Positions 27,997 to 36,993 of a stretch of 52,948 bases of DNA are shown one piece after another. A program made the position numbers and the translations under genes. The notes under the pieces were generated by a model. The model was not told the DNA's origin, did no database searches, and worked only from the letters and a program-made list of their open reading frames with translations. The number at the start of each line of letters is the position of its first letter. The first letter of the stretch is position 1. Origin of the DNA: a virus; IMG/VR virus record IMGVR_UViG_3300030451_004849, positions 1 to 52,948 of that record; one strand, given 5' to 3'.

Positions 27997-28259
27997 TAAT
28001 CTAAATCTCCTTTAACTGGAGGAGTAACTAATCTAGGTATCTGAACACTATCTATTTCAACCCTTTTAATTGTTAACATTCCTGGGTCTAAATCATACAT
28101 TCTTTTATCTTTTACTATTGTATCTGTAGCAACTGCATCAGTTATAGATGTTTTTGCAGTAAAATCATTTAAAGCTCTATTTAAAGAACTTCTTATTATA
28201 GACTCGCCTTGGTCTGGAAAATGCTGCTGTATAATTTCTATTAGCTCTTTTTGAGTCAT
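27996..28259 (-). CDS. Head-tail adaptor-like protein, N-terminal part
   Basis: 87 residues: an N-terminal helical part (ELIEIIQQHFPDQGESIIRS) followed by YDLDPGMLTIKRVEID, like the N-terminal half of phage adaptor/head-closure proteins. The stop is in TAATG with the next gene. The start overlaps the previous stop. The function is inferred from position after the major capsid and connector genes. Confidence 0.6.
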   Translation of the reverse strand: MTQKELIEIIQQHFPDQGESIIRSSLNRALNDFTAKTSITDAVATDTIVKDKRMYDLDPGMLTIKRVEIDSVQIPRLVTPPVKGDLD

Positions 28260-29068
28260 TAGTTAGTTTCCCATTCTTGTTGTAGTTTTAATAATCCATC
28301 TTTTATTTCTTGTGTTAAACTTGCAACAACACCTTGAAGTAATTGGTATAATTCTGTATCTTCTTCTTGAGTAGCCATAGTTGCTAGTTTTCTTTCTGCA
28401 ATCTTTAATGCTATTCTTTTTATAAATATATCTTCTGATTCCTCTGGAACATTAGCAATGCTAGTAAATACGTTCCATCCTGAGGTAGTCGTATCTGTGT
28501 CAGCTATTGTTTGTCTAGTGTATAAATATACTTGTATAGTAGAACTTCCGTTTGCTAGTACTGCTGCGTTGTTTCCAGGCCACCCTGTTGTTGCTGGTGC
28601 TGTTTGTAAACTATTAGTAGTATCTGATATTGATTCTATCCAATATACTGGAGAACTATCAGTTGCAAAATATATACTACTAGCATCTAGCGATTTAAAT
28701 GAATCTTCATACGCTATCTCTTTACATGGTTTTTGTATATATCTCTCTGTTGATATACTTGCACCGTCCATAATATGATTCGCTGCTGTTCTTATAACCA
28801 TTAATATTAATTTATCATCTACAGTGTAAGGAGTTCCTTTTCCAGTTGACCATTGTTGTGTTTGAGTGTTATATAAACTAGCACCATTTGGATCAACCTC
28901 TGCTTCTCTCATTAACATCCTTTTGGGTAAAGATGTTGCTATATCCCAAATAGCATCTTCAAACAATTGGTCTAATCCAACCATATCGTCTAGATAGTCA
29001 GTATTTTCCTCGCCTAAAACAGCGATTACTTTTTCTGCAATTGTTCCTGATGTTATTGTATAAGCCAT
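28259..29068 (-). CDS. Head-tail connector/adaptor protein
   Basis: 269 residues. N-terminal and C-terminal helices (ALKIAERKLATMATQEEDTE, LTQEIKDGLLKLQQ) flank a beta-rich middle (SIYFATDSSPVYWIES). It is the first gene after the major capsid protein, the normal place of the gp4/gp11-like connector that binds the portal. Family name not certain. Confidence 0.55.
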   Translation of the reverse strand: MAYTITSGTIAEKVIAVLGEENTDYLDDMVGLDQLFEDAIWDIATSLPKRMLMREAEVDPNGASLYNTQTQQWSTGKGTPYTVDDKLILMVIRTAANHIMDGASISTERYIQKPCKEIAYEDSFKSLDASSIYFATDSSPVYWIESISDTTNSLQTAPATTGWPGNNAAVLANGSSTIQVYLYTRQTIADTDTTTSGWNVFTSIANVPEESEDIFIKRIALKIAERKLATMATQEEDTELYQLLQGVVASLTQEIKDGLLKLQQEWETN

Positions 29069-29088
29069 TTATTTCCTTTATAAGGTTA

Positions 29089-29108
29089 GGGGTGAAATTA
29101 ATCACCCC
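29089..29108. terminator. Hairpin after the major capsid gene
   Basis: Perfect 7-base inverted repeat ggggtga/tcacccc with a 6-base loop aattaa in the 68-base gap between the capsid gene and the connector gene. There is no long U tract on the minus strand, so partial termination or mRNA protection after the most abundant structural message is more likely than a full stop. Confidence 0.6.
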
Positions 29109-29136
29109 GTCCCTTGATTGTGTTAACTATTGTTGA

Positions 29137-30669
29137 CTAAACAAAGTCAATAACAGCGTGAGTTTCTGGTAACATAATTTCCAGACCTGCTTCTGTTATG
29201 ATCATGTCTTTTCTGCCATCAATATCGTTCTCTTGAACATTAGTTTCAATGAATGTATCTCTCGATATTCCATTTCCTGCTAATGGTCTTAAAGTAACGT
29301 TGTTAAGATCTACACATACTGCTGTATCTTCCATATCACCTCTAAATAATGGATGTGCTACGAAATTCATAGAACCCCATGATGTTGAGATTGATGTGAT
29401 GTCGATAGGCATAAAGCTAGAAGTCTTAATATCCATACCAGCTCTAAATACACCTGAAGCTTCTGAAGCAGTACCTTCTGGTTTTAAAGAGTTTGATAAG
29501 AAGTTTCCAGCACCTACTTTATGTAGAGAGTTGATAACTTTTCTAGAAGTTAAACATAGTTTTTGACCACTATTTCCACCTTCCCAATTCATAAAGTTAT
29601 CCATAATGTCTACAATACCATCGTAGTGGAATCCAGTATTAACATCATAGCCTGAACCGTTACTAGCAGTTCCGCTATATGCTACTTCATACTTTTTACC
29701 ACCTTTGTTTCTAATAAAAGGCTCTACACCCCATGAGAAACGTTCATCAGCTGAATGATAAGCACCATGTCCGAATAAGAATGCATTTTCTAGATCCATT
29801 TTATGTGCTTTTAAGTGTTCTGTATAAATACGTTTCCACTCATTAGCATATCCTCTGTATCTAGTAGCTTGCATAGAGCCAGACATTAAAGGTACTGATG
29901 TTTTAAATATCTGTGTAAAGAACTCAACAGAACTTAGTTCATCTCTGAACCCATCAGGAGCACCAGTTGCCTCACCCCATTGTGACCCCATTACTTGACC
30001 TTTTTTATTCCAAGCTGCTTCTTCACCAGTGATAGCGCTGTTACCAGCATCTGCTATCTTTTCTAGTCCGTTTAAAGCTACTACTGCGAAACCTTTTTCA
30101 GTTCCTGCTTTTGCTTTAGTTGATACTGCCGCTGTATTAGTTGCAGTATATTTATAATAATATGGCTCACTTACTAATTTATAAGCTTCACCATCTATTC
30201 TAACTACTTGGTTTTTTGTCAAGAAAATAGGAGCAAATCCAGTGTAAGCATCACCTGCTACATCTAAATCGCCACCACTTGCTGTTATTTTACCATATTT
30301 ATCGTAATCTACGTGAAAAACAACGTGATCAGCAGCTGTTCCACTAGCACCATCTGCGATACCTGTGATAGCACCATCGGTACCATCACCTAGTGTAGTA
30401 ACTGTTAATTTATATTGTTCTACCGTAAAATTACGTCTTTGCCATTGATTTCTATATTCCAATGGTCTCCATACTGTTTCGTCAGTTGATTTCTTACCTA
30501 ATTTTGATAAATATGAGAAGAAAATTGATGTCTCTGGAGCTAATTCCGCAACTTTGTCACCAATACCAAACGTTCTTCTTATATTATCTACAGCAGGGCT
30601 GTTAGTCCCAATGCTGAATGAATTACTAGGAGCTGAAGAAATCAATTGATTATTTGCATAATCACCCAT
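29137..30669 (-). CDS. Major capsid protein
   Basis: 510 residues directly downstream of the scaffold-like gene and followed by a hairpin, the usual place and setting. N-terminal segment ~1-35 (NNQLISSAPSNSFSIGTNSP) is Ser/Asn-rich. Then come helical SIFFSYLSKLGKK and WRPLEYRNQWQRRNFTVEQY, and an A-domain-like beta region to the end (IMLPETHAVIDFV). Length is larger than the ~350 of small HK97-fold proteins, so extra domains are likely (Ala/Gly-rich 100-135). Capsid fold is inferred from context and general pattern. Confidence 0.8.
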   Translation of the reverse strand: MGDYANNQLISSAPSNSFSIGTNSPAVDNIRRTFGIGDKVAELAPETSIFFSYLSKLGKKSTDETVWRPLEYRNQWQRRNFTVEQYKLTVTTLGDGTDGAITGIADGASGTAADHVVFHVDYDKYGKITASGGDLDVAGDAYTGFAPIFLTKNQVVRIDGEAYKLVSEPYYYKYTATNTAAVSTKAKAGTEKGFAVVALNGLEKIADAGNSAITGEEAAWNKKGQVMGSQWGEATGAPDGFRDELSSVEFFTQIFKTSVPLMSGSMQATRYRGYANEWKRIYTEHLKAHKMDLENAFLFGHGAYHSADERFSWGVEPFIRNKGGKKYEVAYSGTASNGSGYDVNTGFHYDGIVDIMDNFMNWEGGNSGQKLCLTSRKVINSLHKVGAGNFLSNSLKPEGTASEASGVFRAGMDIKTSSFMPIDITSISTSWGSMNFVAHPLFRGDMEDTAVCVDLNNVTLRPLAGNGISRDTFIETNVQENDIDGRKDMIITEAGLEIMLPETHAVIDFV

Positions 30670-30683
30670 TTTTTATTCCCTCC

Positions 30684-31706
30684 TTAGAGAAATGATTTGT
30701 TATTGTTGTCTTTAATTAAAGAACTCATGAAATCATTATCATTGGAAGAGGTCTGTGGATTCTGAGCTGGCTGAACCCCCATAGGCCTTGGAACACTTTG
30801 GGCTCTTTGAGTTTGCCTAAAGTTATTACTTGCCTGTCTTGGCGGTTGTTGCACAGGTCGACTTTGTTGAGCGGTTAAACCATTTTTATATTGATAATAA
30901 CCTACCAAATCGTCCATATTAATTGACTTTGGGTCATTCATTGTATTAATGAAATCGTCCAATTTGTCCCCCAGATTATACCTTTGTCCTACATAAGATC
31001 TGATACGACCCATTTCCTCTATTTCAGCGGCTTTGGCATTTCGTATCTTTTCTTGTTCTTCTAATGCATTAACTTTTTCATCATAGTTCTCGCGCATTTT
31101 AGCTATTTCATATTGAGAAGCAAGTTGATTATATGTTTGCATATCATCTCTCCACTTTTCAACATTATCTAAATAAACTGCGCTTTCAGATGAAGGATCA
31201 CTCATTGCCTCTTCTCGAGAAAATCCACGAGGTTGCTCAGGCTTTTCAGGTGGAGGAGGAAACTCCTCTGGTTCCTGACTTGGTGGTTGCTGACCTGCAG
31301 GAGCTTTTCCATTAGGTGTTAAATTAGCAACGGCCTCGGGATTCGTTCTTAAATAATCTACCATAGGCATATATTCTTTAACGGCATCCAATTGATTCTT
31401 CATTTGGGCAGCTTGCGACTGCCAGTATTCATAGCGGACTTTGTCATTATCGTTATTAGGAGCTACTTCATTTTGGGAAAAATTTGGAGCAGGTGCAGCA
31501 GGTTCTGCTGGTTGCTCATTTCCTAACACTGCATTACTACCTGGTTGAGGTGGTTGCGGTGCCCCATCTGATGGAATAGGTAATCCTAAATCCTGTTCAA
31601 ATCTAAAGTCCTGGTCATCTCTTTCAATACGGGTATCAATAGCTTCCTGCTCCATTGCTGGAATTTCAGGTTGCTCTTGAGCCGCATTTTCTTGATTAGC
31701 GTCCAT
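30684..31706 (-). CDS. Scaffolding protein
   Basis: 340 residues; acidic, Pro/Gln/Glu-rich N-terminal half (PAPAPNFSQNEVAPNNDNDK, PPPPEKPEQPRGFSREE), then a long charged helix (ASQYEIAKMRENYDEKVNAL) and a Gln/Asn/Pro-rich tail ending FMSSLIKDNNNKSFL. This composition and place between portal and capsid genes are typical of internal scaffolds of P22-like phages. No protease motif is seen, so the scaffold probably leaves intact. Confidence 0.75.
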   Translation of the reverse strand: MDANQENAAQEQPEIPAMEQEAIDTRIERDDQDFRFEQDLGLPIPSDGAPQPPQPGSNAVLGNEQPAEPAAPAPNFSQNEVAPNNDNDKVRYEYWQSQAAQMKNQLDAVKEYMPMVDYLRTNPEAVANLTPNGKAPAGQQPPSQEPEEFPPPPEKPEQPRGFSREEAMSDPSSESAVYLDNVEKWRDDMQTYNQLASQYEIAKMRENYDEKVNALEEQEKIRNAKAAEIEEMGRIRSYVGQRYNLGDKLDDFINTMNDPKSINMDDLVGYYQYKNGLTAQQSRPVQQPPRQASNNFRQTQRAQSVPRPMGVQPAQNPQTSSNDNDFMSSLIKDNNNKSFL

Positions 31707-31708
31707 TT

Positions 31709-34096
31709 CTATTTCCTCTTACTTTTTGACGGCTTCTTAGATGCGGAAGAAGGTGCGTCGGGTTTCTTTGCTGCATCTTGAGCGTCTTTCCTTAACATTG
31801 ACAAGTTATCATCTAATCTCTTCTCAAAAAGTGTTCCAGCTAATTTAGCTTTCTGACTTGTTGTATCGAGTTCAGTTTTAAACTTCTCGACTTCAACCTT
31901 CTGCTTAAGGTGAACATTTTCTCGCTCTAACGTTTGCATATCACCGCCTAATTTCTTAAGCTGCTTTGTTAGACCTTCGACTTGTTGCGTAAGCTGGTTG
32001 ATAGTATCTGTTCTTTGAAGTACGCCCTCCATATCGAAAACTTCTGTTTTCTTAAGCACTTCTGCTTTATCGATAAGACCTTTAGAGTAAGCATCCATAT
32101 AAAATTCGAGTTCCGCATATCTATTGCTTGGAAGTGTCGAACCTGATACATATACTACATCATATTTTCCTACCGTAATATCATTAAAAATCTTTATTTC
32201 ATTAGTTTTGTCGTCCCACATTTTTTTATTAATTGCATATTCACTTAAAGAGTTATTTGCTTGGACAACTCTAAATACTTTTTCTTCTTGATATAATTCT
32301 TGCATTAATTGTACAGCCACTTTTCCTACTCTTTGTAAAGCTCCCTCTATATCAGCTAATTTAGATCTAATTTTTCTTTGACCAAACTCATCTAAAGATA
32401 TAGTTGCCTTATAAGTTTGTGGGGCAGCTTGGGAATTTCCCATCATCATCTCGTACAGTCCTAATTGATGGTCTATGTCGTTTTTAGCGGTCTGTTCGTT
32501 ATTGTAGAGCTCATTCGGAAGAGGAGCTGGACTTGCGACAACAGGCTGCCCCATATCAAAGTCAACCTCTATACCAACACCAGGTTGTGCCCACTTTTCT
32601 TCAAACTCCGCCATATCTACACTACCAGAAGGCACTAGCACTTTCATATTTGTAGATGTAGTTGCGTGAGCAATAATCAAAGACCTAGTTTTATTGATAT
32701 AGTCTTGTAATCCTTTAACCATACGAACATCAGAGATAGGATAAGGTGTTCTTGTATGTAAATTACAAATTGGGACAATAGGATAGCTACTTGTTGGTAG
32801 AATCCTGGAATAAATATAGGTATCGCCGATAATTACGCATTGTTTCACTTTTGTGATAGATATAGGAACAGATTCGACTGCTCCCTCCTGAATAAGATGA
32901 GCCATTGTTTTCATCTCTACACCAGGTATTTCCGTAGCATTACCAGCGTCTATCATAGCCTGTTCTCGCGTCTGAGTAACTTGTTTGTCAATATTTTCCC
33001 TTAAATTAGATAGTTCTAGCTCCATTCTATCTGGAATCATATTGCCTAAAGCTACTTGTTCCTCCAATTGCTTTTCTGTTTCTTGATATTGAACTTCAAG
33101 CTCTTCTGATAATCTATATACATCATCTTCAATGATTTTAAGATTTTTATCCATTATATCTTGCTTTTGCTTAGATACTGTTTCTTGAGCTTTTTCAATT
33201 TCAGAGCCCATTAATATATTACCATTTAATACTCCTATTCTCTGGTTAATATATGCTTGAAACTCTTCTTCGTTAAAACGATATTCTGTTCCAGAGAATT
33301 TTTCAAATACTCTGTAAGCAAGTTCTTCAACTTTATAATATCTTTCATATCCTCTAACGTAATGACCATCTTCTAATGTGTCTATATCTCCAGGGAAAGT
33401 GATTCCAGTGTTATCTGTATTTCCTGTTATGATTTCATCACTATCATACATTCCATGTGCAGCGTCAATTGCTTGTTTATATTGGGGATATAAAGCTTTA
33501 GCTTGTGCTTTTGTGAAATTCCTTGATACAATAATGTTTTCAGCATCATCAAAGAACTGGTCTCTGGAATTTGGATCTACATAAACATCCATTGGGTCAA
33601 CATCTTTAAATACAACTTCTCCCTTACCATCGTCTGCTTGTGGGTTTTGATATACCATAAAATAACCAAGTCCAGTTACATAGTAATCGTCTACCGCATT
33701 TCTAACAATAGAACGTCCATCTGATATATCATACATGTAAGAAAGTAATGCATTTAAAACATTAGCAACTTTAGTGTCACTATCTTCTCTTGGGGATACT
33801 TTAAATGAGGGTCTATTTGCAGTAAGCATTGCTTTTGCTGTTTCTACTGCTGGGTGTATTCTATTAACGACAATAGGAGCTTGACCCCTTGATTTAAGAG
33901 TCTTTTCTTGTTCTATCGTCCATTGTCGTCCTAAACGATATTCCTGGTCTTCCCTTGCCTGATGTTCCCAAATGTCTCTTTTTCGCTTATATAAGTCAAA
34001 AATTTCTTTGGTTTCTTCTACAATCTTTGTATAATCTTCAGTGGGTTGTTCAGGATTCTGATAATTTTCATCTGCCAATGCTTTTAATACCCCCAT
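31709..34096 (-). CDS. Portal protein, P22-like
   Basis: 795 residues from ATG (MGVLKALADENY) at 34096; a TTG at 34117 could add seven residues (MPQCRHN) but has no ribosome binding site. Features: EHQAREDQEYRLGRQWT near residue 45 and ILPTSSYPIVPICNLHTRTP near 435, both seen in P22-type portals. There is also a long C-terminal coiled coil (INQLTQQVEGLTKQLKKLGG, then LERENVHLKQKVEVEKF) fitting the barrel region of the P22 portal, and a Lys/Ser-rich tail. Twelve copies would form the ring through which DNA is packaged and ejected. It lies between terminase and scaffold genes. Confidence 0.85.
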   Translation of the reverse strand: MGVLKALADENYQNPEQPTEDYTKIVEETKEIFDLYKRKRDIWEHQAREDQEYRLGRQWTIEQEKTLKSRGQAPIVVNRIHPAVETAKAMLTANRPSFKVSPREDSDTKVANVLNALLSYMYDISDGRSIVRNAVDDYYVTGLGYFMVYQNPQADDGKGEVVFKDVDPMDVYVDPNSRDQFFDDAENIIVSRNFTKAQAKALYPQYKQAIDAAHGMYDSDEIITGNTDNTGITFPGDIDTLEDGHYVRGYERYYKVEELAYRVFEKFSGTEYRFNEEEFQAYINQRIGVLNGNILMGSEIEKAQETVSKQKQDIMDKNLKIIEDDVYRLSEELEVQYQETEKQLEEQVALGNMIPDRMELELSNLRENIDKQVTQTREQAMIDAGNATEIPGVEMKTMAHLIQEGAVESVPISITKVKQCVIIGDTYIYSRILPTSSYPIVPICNLHTRTPYPISDVRMVKGLQDYINKTRSLIIAHATTSTNMKVLVPSGSVDMAEFEEKWAQPGVGIEVDFDMGQPVVASPAPLPNELYNNEQTAKNDIDHQLGLYEMMMGNSQAAPQTYKATISLDEFGQRKIRSKLADIEGALQRVGKVAVQLMQELYQEEKVFRVVQANNSLSEYAINKKMWDDKTNEIKIFNDITVGKYDVVYVSGSTLPSNRYAELEFYMDAYSKGLIDKAEVLKKTEVFDMEGVLQRTDTINQLTQQVEGLTKQLKKLGGDMQTLERENVHLKQKVEVEKFKTELDTTSQKAKLAGTLFEKRLDDNLSMLRKDAQDAAKKPDAPSSASKKPSKSKRK

Positions 34097-34130
34097 ATTA
34101 TGCCTACACTGAGGCAATATAATATATTAA

Positions 34131-35624
34131 TTATAATGTCATCCAATCAAGGACTTTTTTAAATTTATTTTCTTTAGCTTCTGGATCTAAGGACTTTATT
34201 CTACAAGGCCTTGACCCTTCTAATGAAGTCCATACCGCATCCATTATATCATCATGCTTACCTTTTGGATAGGATAAAAACTCTGCTTGTGCTTCTGTGT
34301 CTTGGCTTCTAAAATAAAACTCACCCTTAGCAAACATAGGAACTAAAGACAATAAACGTTCTGATTTTCTTGTTCTAGGCTTAACACCCTTTTCTAATCC
34401 AGGTATATATAGATTCTCTTCTAACATACGTTTTTTAACTGCTGCTCTTAATGCTTCCTGGTAAGCAACTGTCTCTATTTTCATTTTTTTATGTCTATAT
34501 TTTTTAAACTTTTCTATTATTATATCAGGCTGCTCTGCTGGAGAAACGTGTTTTCTATATAAATCTATTATATACTTATTACCCTCATGGTCTATACCTA
34601 AAGTTATTAAAACAAAGAAGTCTGCTCTTGCAGACAAAGATGATGCAGGATCTACACCGCCATATACTTCTATTGGAATAACTTTTTCACCATCACCAGT
34701 TTCTTTAACTAAGCATGGTTGACCACCAACCCTTTTATATTCATATTGATGTAATTTAATCCATTCAGGTTTAAAGGGAGCTTCATCTGGCGATTGAGCA
34801 ATATTCATATACTCCTGGTAAAAACCATTTATATTACCAACAGATGCATATTCTTCTTTTATTTGGTCAATTCTTTCTTTAGGAAATCTTTCGGGCCATA
34901 TAGGAGTTCCATCCTCATTTATTATACTATACCACAACACATTCCATGCTGAAGAATCTTTAGCCCAATATAAAAAACAATCTTCTGATATAACTGTACC
35001 AATCATAACTATCCTACCTTCATCTGATAATGATGGTATAACAGCTTCTGTCATCCACTTTCTATTTTTAGCCCTTGCTTCTAATGTAAAAGCATTTAAT
35101 TCTGATTCAAAGTCATCTACAATAATTAATGTTGGTCTTGTATCACCCTCAATAAAACCCCTAACTCTTTGTCCAGTACCAACCGCTACTATCCTAACGC
35201 CATTTGCAGTTACTATATCAGTTGCAGTCCATCTTCTAGCAGTAGTAGGTCCCATATCTCCAAATAATTGCTTAAACCTATCACTATGAGTTAAATGATA
35301 TTTAATACGAGATAAGAAGTTAATAGACTGCGCCTGTGATTCGGAGATGATTACAATGAACTCTTCTTCATTGTCCGCCTTGAATGCGATGCGGTGCATA
35401 GGTAGGAGTAGTGAGGTAACTGTAGATTTTGCCGTTCCACGAGGCGCTGCTATTAAAACTCTTTTTTTATCTCTATTTCTTAAATCTCTATATATTTCAT
35501 GGTGAAATGGAGGAGTAGCTTTTCTTAGGGCTGTTGGAAAACATGTCCTACCAAATAAAGCAATATTACTTCTTAATTTCTTTAGTGCTTGCTTTTTTTG
35601 ATATAAAGCCTCATAATCTTCCAT
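34131..35624 (-). CDS. terL: Terminase large subunit
   Basis: 497 residues. ATPase part: Walker A APRGTAKST at 60-68, Walker B LIIVDD at 166-171 with catalytic Glu/Asp in DDFES, coupling motif MIGTVIS. Nuclease part: GVDPAS near 322 (first metal-binding Asp), LITLGID, and HDDIMDAVW near 468-476. It packages DNA into the prohead through the portal. It begins at the stop of the small-subunit gene. Both the ATPase and RNase H-like nuclease motifs are complete. Confidence 0.95.
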   Translation of the reverse strand: MEDYEALYQKKQALKKLRSNIALFGRTCFPTALRKATPPFHHEIYRDLRNRDKKRVLIAAPRGTAKSTVTSLLLPMHRIAFKADNEEEFIVIISESQAQSINFLSRIKYHLTHSDRFKQLFGDMGPTTARRWTATDIVTANGVRIVAVGTGQRVRGFIEGDTRPTLIIVDDFESELNAFTLEARAKNRKWMTEAVIPSLSDEGRIVMIGTVISEDCFLYWAKDSSAWNVLWYSIINEDGTPIWPERFPKERIDQIKEEYASVGNINGFYQEYMNIAQSPDEAPFKPEWIKLHQYEYKRVGGQPCLVKETGDGEKVIPIEVYGGVDPASSLSARADFFVLITLGIDHEGNKYIIDLYRKHVSPAEQPDIIIEKFKKYRHKKMKIETVAYQEALRAAVKKRMLEENLYIPGLEKGVKPRTRKSERLLSLVPMFAKGEFYFRSQDTEAQAEFLSYPKGKHDDIMDAVWTSLEGSRPCRIKSLDPEAKENKFKKVLDWMTL

Positions 35625-36394
35625 TACTTATCTGTAGATGTCTTTTCTTCTATTTGAGTCTGAGTACCTTTTAAATGTTGCTCTTCTTCAGCTATTTCAT
35701 CTAAAAGCTTTCTAGTAGAGGTTGCTTCTAATTGAGTAGTTGTTTGAGTTACAGTCTTATCCTTCATACCTAACATATCTTGTATATTCTCTACAACTCT
35801 TAAGAAATTGGTAACATCATTCTTTACCTTAGCCATTTCAAGGCCTTCAGTTAATAAGTCAATTGCTTTTGACCTATTATATCCTTTTTCACTTAAAACT
35901 TCTTTTAATTCATCTTTTACCATACTTTTAAACTCCTGTGTTCTCATCCATCTTTTAACTGTTCTTCTTTTAGATGGAGTTGGGTTTTCAAATACCTGAT
36001 CTATCGCTAAATCCATATCAAAACATACGGCATATACCATAGCAAGGTCTCTCCACTCCTTAGATCCTTTTCTTACTTCAAGCTGCGGTTTTCCCGATAA
36101 CGTGTGATTAGATAATCTACCATCTGCTTTAAGTTTTTGATTAGGATAACGAGGAGAATGAAAGGCATAACCAAAAGGCATCCTAACATAATAAGACTCA
36201 ACACCATTAGCTGATTCATACTTCTTCTTCTGGATGACCTTTCCAACATAGTTATCATCAGTGAGCGCATATTCTCCTTTTTCTGCTTCTTTCCAATAGG
36301 TATAACTTAAATTATCGCTATCGGCTTCATCTTTTGTAAACACTTTATAAGATACACGACCCTTATCTTTATGTTTAATAGTTATTTCGTACAT
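35624..36394 (-). CDS. Terminase small subunit-like protein
   Basis: 256 residues immediately before the large subunit (overlapping end/start). N-terminal ~100 residues are beta-rich and of unknown role (NGVESYYVRMPFGYAFHSPR). Residues ~110-175 are helical (MVYAVCFDMDLAIDQVFENP then KRRTVKRWMRTQEF), resembling the DNA-binding helix-turn-helix of small terminases. A following helical oligomerisation part runs to ~215, and the tail is Thr/Gln/Glu-rich. Identity is inferred from place and the helical pattern. Confidence 0.7.
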   Translation of the reverse strand: MYEITIKHKDKGRVSYKVFTKDEADSDNLSYTYWKEAEKGEYALTDDNYVGKVIQKKKYESANGVESYYVRMPFGYAFHSPRYPNQKLKADGRLSNHTLSGKPQLEVRKGSKEWRDLAMVYAVCFDMDLAIDQVFENPTPSKRRTVKRWMRTQEFKSMVKDELKEVLSEKGYNRSKAIDLLTEGLEMAKVKNDVTNFLRVVENIQDMLGMKDKTVTQTTTQLEATSTRKLLDEIAEEEQHLKGTQTQIEEKTSTDK

Positions 36395-36777
36395 AATTCG
36401 AAGTGTGGAAAGTCATCGAACTTATTGTCATCTACTTCAAAGTTCATATTCCAGTCTCCTCCCCAACGAAGAGTAATACCCATCCCACGAGCCACCCCAA
36501 GGACATACCCAGCAAAAAGGTGGAAACGCTCTCTGTCTTCCCAGTCAATAGGGTAAGGAACGACATCAGCAGCGTTACTAGGGATAGCGTTATGCCTACC
36601 ATTTGGGTAACGTACTTTAGTTTTTCCTTCGTCATAGAGTTTATTCTGTCTTTCTTTACTTCGATTACCCTCAATAACTGAGCAATCTACATGTTTAATT
36701 ACTTCGTTAAATACTTTTTGCAGGTCTTCATGACAACTTGCAAGGTTCGCTCTTGATCTTTTTCCAAATCTAGGCAT
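36382..36777 (-). CDS. Endolysin-type M15 peptidase (L-Ala-D-Glu/D-Ala-D-Ala peptidase)
   Basis: 131 residues. GNRSKERQNKLYDEGKTK (residues 38-54), GRHN (H62), NAADVVPYPIDW (D71) and DFPHFEL (D122, H125) give the full HxxxxxxxxD...H zinc set of T5-type endolysin/VanY-like peptidases. It cleaves the peptide part of peptidoglycan. It is unusual in heading the late operon, ahead of terminase, and overlaps the small terminase gene by 13 bases. No signal peptide, so a holin is needed; the candidate just upstream (36786-36893) is coupled to it through TTAGGAGG. Confidence 0.9.
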   Translation of the reverse strand: MPRFGKRSRANLASCHEDLQKVFNEVIKHVDCSVIEGNRSKERQNKLYDEGKTKVRYPNGRHNAIPSNAADVVPYPIDWEDRERFHLFAGYVLGVARGMGITLRWGGDWNMNFEVDDNKFDDFPHFELCTK

Positions 36778-36785
36778 AGTTCCTC

Positions 36786-36893
36786 CTAATCAAATATTAG
36801 TATTATTCCTATCATTATAAGTTTGTCTATTATCCATAGTATAATAAGGATGTCTAGTTTACTTAGTGCCTTCTCTGTGTTTGTTGGAAGCAC
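36786..36893 (-). CDS. Tiny membrane protein upstream of endolysin, holin/pinholin candidate
   Basis: 35 residues, GTG at 36893, TAG at 36786. After LPTNTEKALSKL, residues 14-34 are almost wholly hydrophobic (ILIILWIIDKLIMIGIIL), one membrane span. Its stop codon forms part of the endolysin ribosome binding site (TAGGAGG), so the two are coupled. It overlaps the 44-residue gene by 35 bases. Very short proteins are uncertain, but the context favours a lysis function. Confidence 0.5.
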   Translation of the reverse strand: MLPTNTEKALSKLDILIILWIIDKLIMIGIILIFD

Positions 36894-36993
36894 GGTTACT
36901 CCTTGGGTATCTTCTTATATTATCTATAGGGATAGTAGTAGACCACCTAACCTTAGGTTCATCAGTCTTTATTGTAGTGTATTTACTAGACAT
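36859..36993 (-). CDS. Small basic protein, first gene of the late operon
   Basis: 44 residues, ATG at 36993 with AGGAG 6 bases upstream, TAA at 36859. Basic, with Arg/Ser-rich DNIRRYPRSNRASNKHREGTK. No family recognised. It is the first gene after the control region, so it should be well expressed. Could bind nucleic acid. Confidence 0.5.
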   Translation of the reverse strand: MSSKYTTIKTDEPKVRWSTTIPIDNIRRYPRSNRASNKHREGTK

